This document shows, piece after piece, positions 57,450 through 64,000 of a DNA stretch of 64,000 bases. A program made the position numbers and the translations under genes. Under the pieces are notes generated by a model. The model made no database searches. It was not told the origin of the DNA and saw nothing but the letters and a program-made list of their open reading frames with translations. The stretch lies in NCBI RefSeq assembly GCF_009649845.1, contig NZ_WJIE01000007.1:248001-312000 (forward strand), in the 5' to 3' direction. This DNA is from Polyangium spumosum. GTDB taxonomy: Bacteria; Myxococcota_A; Polyangia; Polyangiales; Polyangiaceae. The stretch's first letter is position 1; the number at the start of each line of letters is the position of its first letter.

Positions 57450-58301
57450 TCAGCCCGTCTCGATCGGCAGCGTCGCGTCCCGCGACCAATCACTCCAGGA
57501 GCCCTCGTACAGAGCGACGTCCTCGCGGCCGAGCAGCACGAGCGCGAGCAGCGCGTGGCACGCCGTGACGCCGGAGCCGCAGTAACAGACGACGCTCTCC
57601 GCATCGAGCGCGCCGAGCGCCCGGTACCGCGCCTCGAGCGCCTCGCGCGGCAGGAAGGCCCCGCCGGGGGCCACGAGGTTCTCCACGAAAGGCGCGCTCC
57701 GAGCCCCAGGGACGTGCCCGGCGCGCGCGTCGATCGGCTCGACGCGGCCCTCGTAGCGCTCGCGAGCCCGCGCATCGAGGAGGACGGCAGCCTCCGGCCC
57801 CAGCGCGGCGAGGCGAGCGACGTCGGCTTTGCCCACGACGGGAGCGCTGCCAGGTCGGAGCGCGGGGGTCGGCGCGACCGCTCGCCGAGGACGGCCCGTG
57901 TCGAGCGGGTGGCCCGCCGCGATCCACGCGCCGATCCCGCCGTCGAGGACACGCCCGCCGCGAAACCCGAAGTAGCGGAGCAGCCACCACATACGCGCCG
58001 CGATCGCACCACCCGCGTCGTCGTAGGCGACGACGATCGAGTCCTCGGTGACGCCGAGGCGCGCGTGCAAAGCGGCGAAGTCATCAGGCGCGGGGAGAGG
58101 ATGACGGCCCGGGCCGCGCGCATGATCCCCGGCGAGCTCGCGGTCGAGATCCACGAACGAAGCGCCCGGGATGTGGCCCGCGTCGTACGCGTCCACGCCA
58201 CGCTTGCCCGAGAGGTACCAGCGCACGTCGACGACGACGACGCGTGGATCGGACACACGCGCCGCGAGCCAATCCACCGTGACGAGCGGACCTTCGGACA
58301 T
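57450..58301 (-). CDS. sseA: Sulfurtransferase with two rhodanese domains
   Basis: 283 residues, two rhodanese domains in tandem. The first (about 1-140) is inactive, lacking the Cys loop; the second carries the active loop CYCGSGVTA, the form typical of thiosulfate/3-mercaptopyruvate sulfurtransferases (SseA). HIPGASFVDLD and GHVPGARSAPF are the family signature segments. It moves sulfane sulfur to cyanide or thiols in the cytoplasm. AGGAGG lies 6 nt before ATG at 58301. It lies 9 nt after the TPR/PEGA gene and is probably in the same operon, without an obvious functional link. Confidence 0.92.
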   Translation of the reverse strand: MSEGPLVTVDWLAARVSDPRVVVVDVRWYLSGKRGVDAYDAGHIPGASFVDLDRELAGDHARGPGRHPLPAPDDFAALHARLGVTEDSIVVAYDDAGGAIAARMWWLLRYFGFRGGRVLDGGIGAWIAAGHPLDTGRPRRAVAPTPALRPGSAPVVGKADVARLAALGPEAAVLLDARARERYEGRVEPIDARAGHVPGARSAPFVENLVAPGGAFLPREALEARYRALGALDAESVVCYCGSGVTACHALLALVLLGREDVALYEGSWSDWSRDATLPIETG

Positions 58302-58310
58302 CGACGCCTC

Positions 58311-59582
58311 CTAGAACGTACCGGACAAACCCACGCTCCCCGGCCCGATGAGAGGCATGATCCGGGGCGCGAGGTGCGCGTCCTTCTTCGTCGGTTTCTT
58401 CCCACCACCCGAGGGCAAGAGCCAGAACGTCAGCGCGAGCGCGCCCATCACGCCGCCGCCGATGGCGAGGCCGAGGCCCACCGTCTGGAACGTCCGCCGC
58501 TCATCGTCCCTCGCCTTGATGTCGGCGTAGTCCGTCGCAGGCAGGCTCGTGCCCGGCTCGCGTATCGCCGCGAGGTCCTCGATCTCGCTCGTGCGCGACG
58601 CCGCCGTGTAGAGGAACACGCCCGAGGCGGCGCCGAGGCCGACCGTCAAACCCGTCGCGATCCAGGCGAACGTCCGACCTCCGCCGCGCGACGGCGACAG
58701 CGCCACGCGCGCCACGCTGCCGCGCTGCACGTTGACGGTCGTGCTCGACGTCGCGCCGTCCACCTGCATCTCGACCTCGTGTTTGCCCGGCTCCACGGCG
58801 ACGCGCCCGTCATCGTCGGGCTCCACCGCCTTGTCGTCGACGAGCACCGACGCCGAGCCCGGCACGTCGCCGAGCGCGACCATCGCCTCCTGCGCCGGCA
58901 CTGAGATCGTCTTCGTGAGCGCCGTCGTCGCGAGATCGCCGAACTTGTCCTGCGCGACGATCGTGACGTCGATCTTGGCCTTCGGGCGGATGAACGACGG
59001 ATCGAGCGTGCCGCGCAGCGGGCCGTCGGGCGAAGGCGCGAGCGGCAGATCGAACGAGCCCTCGAGCGCGCTCGATCGAACCCGCGCGACGACCCGGAGC
59101 CACGGCGGCGTGGCGCTCGCCGTCGCCGAGATCCGCACCGGCGCCCAGGCGACCTCGGGCGCTCCGACCTCGAGGTCCGAGAGCTTCACGCCCGCCTTCT
59201 CGATCCGATCCTTGCGCGCCGTCTCCGCAGCCGTGCGACAAGCCGCGCGCACCTTCGGCGACTGATCCCGGGCGACCTCGGGATCGTAACCCGCCGCCAC
59301 GATCGCCTTCGCGCACGCCTGCGCGCCCGCGCCCTCGCCACGCGTCACGAGCGCCGCTTGTGTCTCGAGCAGGCCCGCCTCCACGGCGAGCGTCGGCGGG
59401 AGCTCCGACTTCGACAGCGAGTTCAGCGTACGAAGCGCGTCCGCGAACGCGCCGTTCTCCACCTGCTCGCGCGCCCGCGCCACGACGCTCGCGAGGTCCT
59501 GACCTCGCGCCTCCGTGCCCGCGGCGCCGAGGACCAGCCCCACCAAAACGGTCACCGCGACCCGCCCGCGCCGAGCGCCCAT
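58311..59582 (-). CDS. TPR/PEGA membrane protein of a kinase-associated module (second copy)
   Basis: 423 residues from ATG at 59582, chosen because GGAGG is 6 nt upstream; ATG at 59603 is an alternative. Order: signal peptide (VTVLVGLVLGAAG, to EARGQ), helical TPR-like region (LASVVARAREQVENGAFADA), a middle beta domain, a PEGA-type domain (VPGSASVLVDDKAVEPDDDG), two hydrophobic segments near 302-322 and 372-390, and a C-terminal strand ending VGLSGTF. The arrangement repeats that of 38404-39309, also directly after a kinase gene. It lies 28 nt after the kinase stop. Confidence 0.82.
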   Translation of the reverse strand: MGARRGRVAVTVLVGLVLGAAGTEARGQDLASVVARAREQVENGAFADALRTLNSLSKSELPPTLAVEAGLLETQAALVTRGEGAGAQACAKAIVAAGYDPEVARDQSPKVRAACRTAAETARKDRIEKAGVKLSDLEVGAPEVAWAPVRISATASATPPWLRVVARVRSSALEGSFDLPLAPSPDGPLRGTLDPSFIRPKAKIDVTIVAQDKFGDLATTALTKTISVPAQEAMVALGDVPGSASVLVDDKAVEPDDDGRVAVEPGKHEVEMQVDGATSSTTVNVQRGSVARVALSPSRGGGRTFAWIATGLTVGLGAASGVFLYTAASRTSEIEDLAAIREPGTSLPATDYADIKARDDERRTFQTVGLGLAIGGGVMGALALTFWLLPSGGGKKPTKKDAHLAPRIMPLIGPGSVGLSGTF

Positions 59583-59610
59583 GCAACGCCTCCCGTTCTT
59601 CATGGCAAAC

Positions 59611-61455
59611 CTACTCCGACCTGCGCAGATCCACTCGAATCGACGACGGTTTGCCCGGCTTGATCGTGACCGACATGCTGCGCGACGCGCCGAGCTCGCT
59701 GTTGCGCAGGATCACCGAGTGCGGGCCCGGCGCGAGCGAGAGCGGCGCGAGCGGCGTGGTCCCGACCGAGCGCCCGTCCACGGTCACGTCGGCCCACGGC
59801 GAGACCGACACGACGAGCGTGCCCGGCTCGTTCGACGGCGCCTCGGCCGCGGACGCCGACGCGGTCGGCGCCAGAGAACCTCCGCCCGTGCGCCGCGGAT
59901 CGACGGGCCGCGGGCCCGTCCCCTGCGCGACCTTCTCGGTCGGCGCGGACGAAGGCGCGCTCGAAGGCGCGGTCGCGGGCTCGACCTCGATGGCCGTCGC
60001 GCTCGGCGCAGCCGCGATCGAAGCCGACGGCGCGACCACGGCCGCGCTCGGCGCCGCCGACGTGGCGGCTTGATCTGCGCGTGGCGACGACGCGCTCTGC
60101 GACAGCACGAAAAACGCCGTCACGCCGCCGAGGATCGTGAAGCCCGCGAGCGCGATGATGGGCAGCACCATCGAGCGTCGCCCGCTCGTCCCCAGGCTCG
60201 ACGGCGCGCCCGCGTCCGCGAAGCTCGACACGTTGGTCACGCCGAGGCCGCCGCTCGTCGGATTCGAACCGGGCGCGGACCCCGGCGTCCCCGCCATCGA
60301 GGGGTGATACGCGGGCGTCGAGATCCGCCCGGCGCCCGTCCCCGGCTGCCCCGCGTGCCCGTACGAGCCGTACGAGGCTTGCCCCGGCGCGTCGGACGAT
60401 CGCGTGTTCTCCTGCGGAAAAGCGCTCGGCCGCTGCGCGCCCGTGCCGAGCTGCATGCTCCACTCCTGCGGCCGCTTCGCTTGCCCCGTGCCCGGCGCGT
60501 TCGAACCTCCCGCGGGCGCGCCCGCCACCTGCTCGACGCGCGCGCGGAGCTCGGCTTGTGCTTCCTTCACCGCGCTCGGCCCGAGCGCGCGCAGCGCCTC
60601 GTCCATGAGATACGCGAGCTCGCTGCCGTCGGCGATGCGCCTCCGTGGGTCGAGCTCCGTCGAGCGATCGATCGCATGCGCGAGCGCGGGCGGCACGCCC
60701 GGCACGAGCTCGTGCACGCGCGCGACGGGCTCGCTCGCGATCATCATGAGGAGCTGCGTCTGCGTCTCCGCCTTGCGCAACCTGCGCCCGAGCAGCCCTT
60801 CGAAGAGCGTGACGCCGAGCGCGAAGACGTCGGCCCGACCGTCGAAGGGCTCGCCGCGCGCCTGCTCGGGCGGCATGTACGGGAGTTTGCCCTTGAACAC
60901 GCCGGTCTCGGTCTTCTCACCGCCGAGGCCCGAGATCCGCGCCACGCCGAAGTCCGAGAGCCGCACGCGGCCGTCCCGCGCGACGAGGATGTTCGACGGC
61001 GTGACGTCGCGATGAACGACGCCGCAGTTGTGGCCGTTCTCGTCGCACATGCCGTGCACCGCCTCGAGCGCGCGCGCGACCTCGCGGCCGATGTACGCGA
61101 CCGTCGCGGGCGCGAGCGCGCCCGTGCGCTTGAAGATGCGATCGAGCGCGGCGCCGTCGACGAACTCGAGCACGAGGTAGAGGCCCCCCTCGGCGTTGCC
61201 GAGCTCGATCAGGCGGACGACGTTCGGGTGGTCGAGGCGCGCGATCACCTGCGCCTCGGCGACGAACGAGTCGGTCGCGACGTCGCCGATGTCCCCCGCG
61301 GTGAGCAGGCGCTTGACGGCGACGCGGCGGCGGAAGTTGCGCGGCCCCTCCTCCTCGGCGAGCCAGACCTCGCCCATCGCGCCCTTGCCGAGCATGCGGA
61401 TGAGGCGGTACTTGCCCGCGAAGAGAGGCTGGGAGCTCATGGAGCCGGTGGTCAT
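59611..61455 (-). CDS. Ser/Thr protein kinase with C-terminal PEGA domain
   Basis: 614 residues. The kinase domain (about 14-285) has GKGAMGEV (23-30), VAVKRL, HRDVTPSN at 148-155 and DFG at 168-170. The catalytic loop has Thr where Lys is usual (HRDxK), a variant common in myxobacterial kinases that may lower or alter activity. A Gly/Ser/Pro-rich linker leads to one membrane helix (about 455-478), a Ser/Ala-rich spacer and a PEGA domain (VSVSPWADVTVDGRSVGTTP) outside the membrane, a likely surface- or wall-sensing part. It is 7 nt downstream of the lipoprotein gene and upstream of the TPR/PEGA gene. Confidence 0.93.
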   Translation of the reverse strand: MTTGSMSSQPLFAGKYRLIRMLGKGAMGEVWLAEEEGPRNFRRRVAVKRLLTAGDIGDVATDSFVAEAQVIARLDHPNVVRLIELGNAEGGLYLVLEFVDGAALDRIFKRTGALAPATVAYIGREVARALEAVHGMCDENGHNCGVVHRDVTPSNILVARDGRVRLSDFGVARISGLGGEKTETGVFKGKLPYMPPEQARGEPFDGRADVFALGVTLFEGLLGRRLRKAETQTQLLMMIASEPVARVHELVPGVPPALAHAIDRSTELDPRRRIADGSELAYLMDEALRALGPSAVKEAQAELRARVEQVAGAPAGGSNAPGTGQAKRPQEWSMQLGTGAQRPSAFPQENTRSSDAPGQASYGSYGHAGQPGTGAGRISTPAYHPSMAGTPGSAPGSNPTSGGLGVTNVSSFADAGAPSSLGTSGRRSMVLPIIALAGFTILGGVTAFFVLSQSASSPRADQAATSAAPSAAVVAPSASIAAAPSATAIEVEPATAPSSAPSSAPTEKVAQGTGPRPVDPRRTGGGSLAPTASASAAEAPSNEPGTLVVSVSPWADVTVDGRSVGTTPLAPLSLAPGPHSVILRNSELGASRSMSVTIKPGKPSSIRVDLRRSE

Positions 61456-61462
61456 GCGCGCC

Positions 61463-62842
61463 TCAAGGTGCCGCCGGGGGCTCGGGTAGGATGGCCATCC
61501 GGATCGTGGCCGACGCTTCGTCCGTCTCGAGCCAGCCGACGAAGAGCCTGCCCGAGGTGAGGACCGCATGCACCGCGCTGATGTTGCGCGTCGAGAGCCG
61601 CGGGATCGAGGCCACGCGTGACACCGAGGCGCTCGCCGGATCGACGAGGTAGACCACGAGCTCCGGCGCGTCGAACGCCTCGCCGGGCGTGACGAGGATC
61701 GGCAAGGCGCCCTCGCGGCCGATCCACGCCGGGCGCGGCGTGTCGCGCAATCCCGGCAGCGCGCCGATCGCCGTCTCGACCGGCGGCATGGGATCACCCA
61801 CGACGGGCGCTCCGACCCTGCGCAGCTCGGCCGGGCCCGAGACGGGATCGGTCGGCTGCTTGTCGCCCTGACGCGCCGAGGGCTCGATGTACGTGAGCGA
61901 CGTGTCGTCGGCCGCGACGGGGATCGCGAGGCGACCGAGCTTCACCTCCGCCTCGCCGCCGCCCTCGGGCAAGAGCACCGCGCTCGGCCGCTCGTTGTCG
62001 AGGATCCACCACGCGCCGTCGTTCACGGCGAACGCGCCGAGAACGCCCACGGCGACGGGCAACTGCGCGCGCGCCGGGTGATACGTGGGCTCGGGCGTGA
62101 GGAGCGTCCCGTCCTCCTGCATCGCGTAGATCGCGAGCTCCGCGATCGTCTCGAGGTTGCCGTCCACGACCGTCGTCCGCGATCGCACGTAGCCGAGCTC
62201 GACCTGACTGCCGCGGCGAAGGAGCTTCGGGAAGCTCACGGCGCCGTACCCCACGGTGGCGAGGCGCTCCTCCTTGGGCCACGCGGGCTCGAACGAGGCC
62301 GGCTGATCCTCGCGCCCCTCCGGCGGGAGATCGACGCGGTACGTGACGAGCCGCGGCTCGACCGTGGGCTCGTCGGGCAACGATGGCGCGCTGACCGCCA
62401 CGAGCACACGATCGCCGCTCACGGGCAGGATGTCGAAGTAGGGCTCGAGCGAGTCGGCGTCGGCGACGAAGCTACCCACGAGGTCGAGGCGCGGGCTCAC
62501 GCCGCCCTCGGGCGTCACGCGCGCGCCCACGAAGCGTTGCCCCTCGTCGGAGTACGCATACGTCTCCCACGCGACGAGCACGCCCGAGGCTTGTGGCACG
62601 ATCCGCACGTCCGATCCACGCAGGTACGGCGTGGCGGCGACGGTGATCGGCACGGGCGTACCCGGCAGCGCGCAGACGCCACGAATGCAGTCGTATCCCT
62701 CGGGGCAAGCGCCGCCCTCCGCGCAGAGCGCTGGCATGTCCCCGAACGAAGGCCCTCCGCAGCCCACCCCGAACGTCGCGAGCGCGGCGATCATCACGCG
62801 CGCCGATCGCGGATCCAGAACCCGTCCCCTCGATCCCCTCAA
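61463..62842 (-). CDS. Cys-motif lipoprotein with beta-propeller-like repeats
   Basis: About 459 residues if translation begins at TTG 62842, which overlaps the upstream TGA (TTGA) and supplies an Arg-rich n-region before the hydrophobic MIAALATFGVGC lipobox. ATG at 62794 is the alternative. Next comes CAEGGACPEGYDCIRGVCAL, a six-Cys EGF-like cluster typical of myxobacterial surface lipoproteins. The rest is a series of beta-strand units with VAWETY, VGARVTPEGG and similar patterns, suggestive of a beta-propeller. No enzyme motif is seen. It precedes the PEGA kinase by 7 nt. Confidence 0.78.
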   Translation of the reverse strand: MRGSRGRVLDPRSARVMIAALATFGVGCGGPSFGDMPALCAEGGACPEGYDCIRGVCALPGTPVPITVAATPYLRGSDVRIVPQASGVLVAWETYAYSDEGQRFVGARVTPEGGVSPRLDLVGSFVADADSLEPYFDILPVSGDRVLVAVSAPSLPDEPTVEPRLVTYRVDLPPEGREDQPASFEPAWPKEERLATVGYGAVSFPKLLRRGSQVELGYVRSRTTVVDGNLETIAELAIYAMQEDGTLLTPEPTYHPARAQLPVAVGVLGAFAVNDGAWWILDNERPSAVLLPEGGGEAEVKLGRLAIPVAADDTSLTYIEPSARQGDKQPTDPVSGPAELRRVGAPVVGDPMPPVETAIGALPGLRDTPRPAWIGREGALPILVTPGEAFDAPELVVYLVDPASASVSRVASIPRLSTRNISAVHAVLTSGRLFVGWLETDEASATIRMAILPEPPAAP

Positions 62843-64000
62843 GGTGCCCCCATGCCCTCGCGACGCAGATCCGACACGCCGATCCAGAGATCCATGTTCG
62901 ACTCGTAGAACTCGGTCCACGCGACGTACACCTTGTCGCCGAGGCCAAACGCGCGCGCCGTGTAGAGCGAACCGGTGCTCGTCCGCGGCACGCTCGCCAC
63001 GATCCGCATGGGCTCCGTCGCCGAGCGCCAAGCGACGTCGATCGTGGGCAGGCTCGGATCTCGCGACACCGGCGCGACGAGCGCGCCCCCTTCGAAGGGC
63101 GTGCCCACGAAGGGCGACGCCGTGTCGGGCAGCGCGAAGCCCTCGTCCACCGTCGGCGTGCCCATCGAAGGCGTGAACACGTAGCTCACCGCGCACGTCG
63201 CCTTCGCCGGATCGCAGTCGCCGCGCCGCATCGAGAAGACGCCGTCTCTCCAGCCGAAGAGCGGCTCGTCCGTGGTCGACGCGAAGGCCGTCATCGTGTT
63301 CGCGCCGCCCATCGCGGCCGCGGGATCCACCGTCGAGAGCGCGTAACTCTCGAAGCCCACGCGCACCGTGAGCAGACCCGCGTCGTCGCGGAAGAGCTGG
63401 CAGTCGCCGGAGAGCGGCGGCACCTCGGGCGGCAGGCTCGCCGAGGCCGTCCAGGTGGTGTTCCAGAGCGAGCCGTTTCGCTCGAGGTGCAAGACCTCCA
63501 CGCGCCCGCCGCCGGAAGGCACGGTCCAGGCGATGTTCACCGTGGTCCCGTCGATCGCGGCGCCGACGTACGCCGGCTCCACGCCGCCGAGGAAGGGCGT
63601 CGTCGTGGAGAAGAGCTTCCCGACCGCGGTCGTCGTGCCGCTCGCCGACGTGCGCTCGATCCCGAGCAGCTCGAGCGTCGTCTCGTCGCCGTCGACGTTC
63701 GGGAACCTCACGAGGACCACGCCGTAACGACCGTCGGGCAGCGGCACCACGGCCGAGGAGATCGTCGTGCCGCCGTACGCGTAAATCGCGCGTGGCTCCG
63801 AGACGCTCCCGTCGGGCGCGACGTGGATCTCGTAGATCCCCTTCGCGCCCGGGGTGAAGCCGTCGTTGACGATCAGCGTCGCGCCCTCGCCCTCGGCCGA
63901 GAGCCAGAACATCTCGGGCGGGTTGATCCAGGCGACACGTTTCGGCCGGCGGCTCGTGGGGTTCTCGCCGTCGCGCACGCAGACCGTGGCCTGGCACGAG
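62839..64000 (-). CDS. Surface lipoprotein-like protein, start outside the window
   Basis: The frame stays open to the right edge of the window; upstream of the possible GTG at 63978 it continues with residues ...CQATVCVRDGENP, so the true start is outside. At least 387 residues are seen. The sequence is a run of beta-strand units (PEMFWLSAEGEGATLIVNDG, VAWRSATEPMRIVASVP, KVYVAWTEFYESNMDLWIGV), similar in style to the downstream lipoprotein, so a beta-propeller or sialidase-like fold is possible. The Cys pair near the open end resembles the EGF-like cluster. It is probably the first known gene of the run leading to the PEGA kinase. Confidence 0.75.
   Translation of the reverse strand, partial: SCQATVCVRDGENPTSRRPKRVAWINPPEMFWLSAEGEGATLIVNDGFTPGAKGIYEIHVAPDGSVSEPRAIYAYGGTTISSAVVPLPDGRYGVVLVRFPNVDGDETTLELLGIERTSASGTTTAVGKLFSTTTPFLGGVEPAYVGAAIDGTTVNIAWTVPSGGGRVEVLHLERNGSLWNTTWTASASLPPEVPPLSGDCQLFRDDAGLLTVRVGFESYALSTVDPAAAMGGANTMTAFASTTDEPLFGWRDGVFSMRRGDCDPAKATCAVSYVFTPSMGTPTVDEGFALPDTASPFVGTPFEGGALVAPVSRDPSLPTIDVAWRSATEPMRIVASVPRTSTGSLYTARAFGLGDKVYVAWTEFYESNMDLWIGVSDLRREGMGAP

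Noticed and set aside
60260-60272. tRNA T-arm-like sequence GGATTCGAACCGG
   Set aside because: It encodes part of the kinase linker (Gly-Ser-Asn-Pro) and no acceptor or anticodon stem surrounds it.

Overview
The window is about 70% G+C, gene-dense, with a strong third-position G+C bias. It carries four Hanks-type Ser/Thr kinases, a kinase/AAA/GAF/sigma-54 fusion, PEGA and TPR lipoproteins, a Uma2-family protein and an astacin lipoprotein. This mix points to a myxobacterium, most likely Polyangiales (Sorangium/Polyangium-like). That placement is inference from gene content; there is no rRNA or tRNA gene here. I find 56 protein genes, no insertion sequence, no CRISPR array and no phage gene.

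Left part (1-21 kb). A minus-strand operon (8822 to 1) encodes two aldehyde dehydrogenases, a GABA-type aminotransferase, a complete PotDBCA polyamine ABC importer and a Ser/Thr kinase cut by the window edge; it looks like import and catabolism of putrescine, spermidine or GABA. Then come a G-rich tract, an unknown protein, a 43-bp tandem array of palindromes, a Uma2 protein, a divergent astacin/DUF4377 lipoprotein pair, the 1513-residue kinase-sigma54 regulator, an envelope protein, an alpha/beta hydrolase and small unknowns.

Middle part (21-41 kb). prkA with a strong intrinsic terminator, secreted or lipid-anchored proteins, tsaC, a cysteine hydrolase and dnaB are followed by the conserved cluster prs-rplY-pth-rpsF-rpsR-rplI (minus strand, promoter upstream of prs), ribF, and a kinase operon of STPK, TPR/PEGA membrane protein and DUF1566 lipoprotein.

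Right part (41-64 kb). The conserved aroA-cmk-rpsA order is interrupted by two envelope proteins that look paralogous. After rpsA come YfiM-like, HIT, AI-2E transporter, TPR membrane protein, response regulator, second HIT and a membrane-SRPBCC fusion. A minus-strand run follows: two lipoproteins (the first cut by the window end), a PEGA-tailed kinase, a TPR/PEGA protein, a sulfurtransferase, a perfect 50-bp tandem duplication, asnS and a rifampicin-phosphotransferase-like enzyme.

The most unusual signals are non-coding: two separate tandem arrays of composite palindromes (9849-10100 and 57305-57404), an over-frequent octamer GGTTTGTC occurring in several reading frames, a recurrent -10-like hexamer about 6 nt before start codons that lack a Shine-Dalgarno sequence, and convergent genes that almost always meet within 12 bp. 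A two-gene module (kinase followed by a signal peptide-TPR-PEGA-TM-TM protein ending in GTF) occurs twice.
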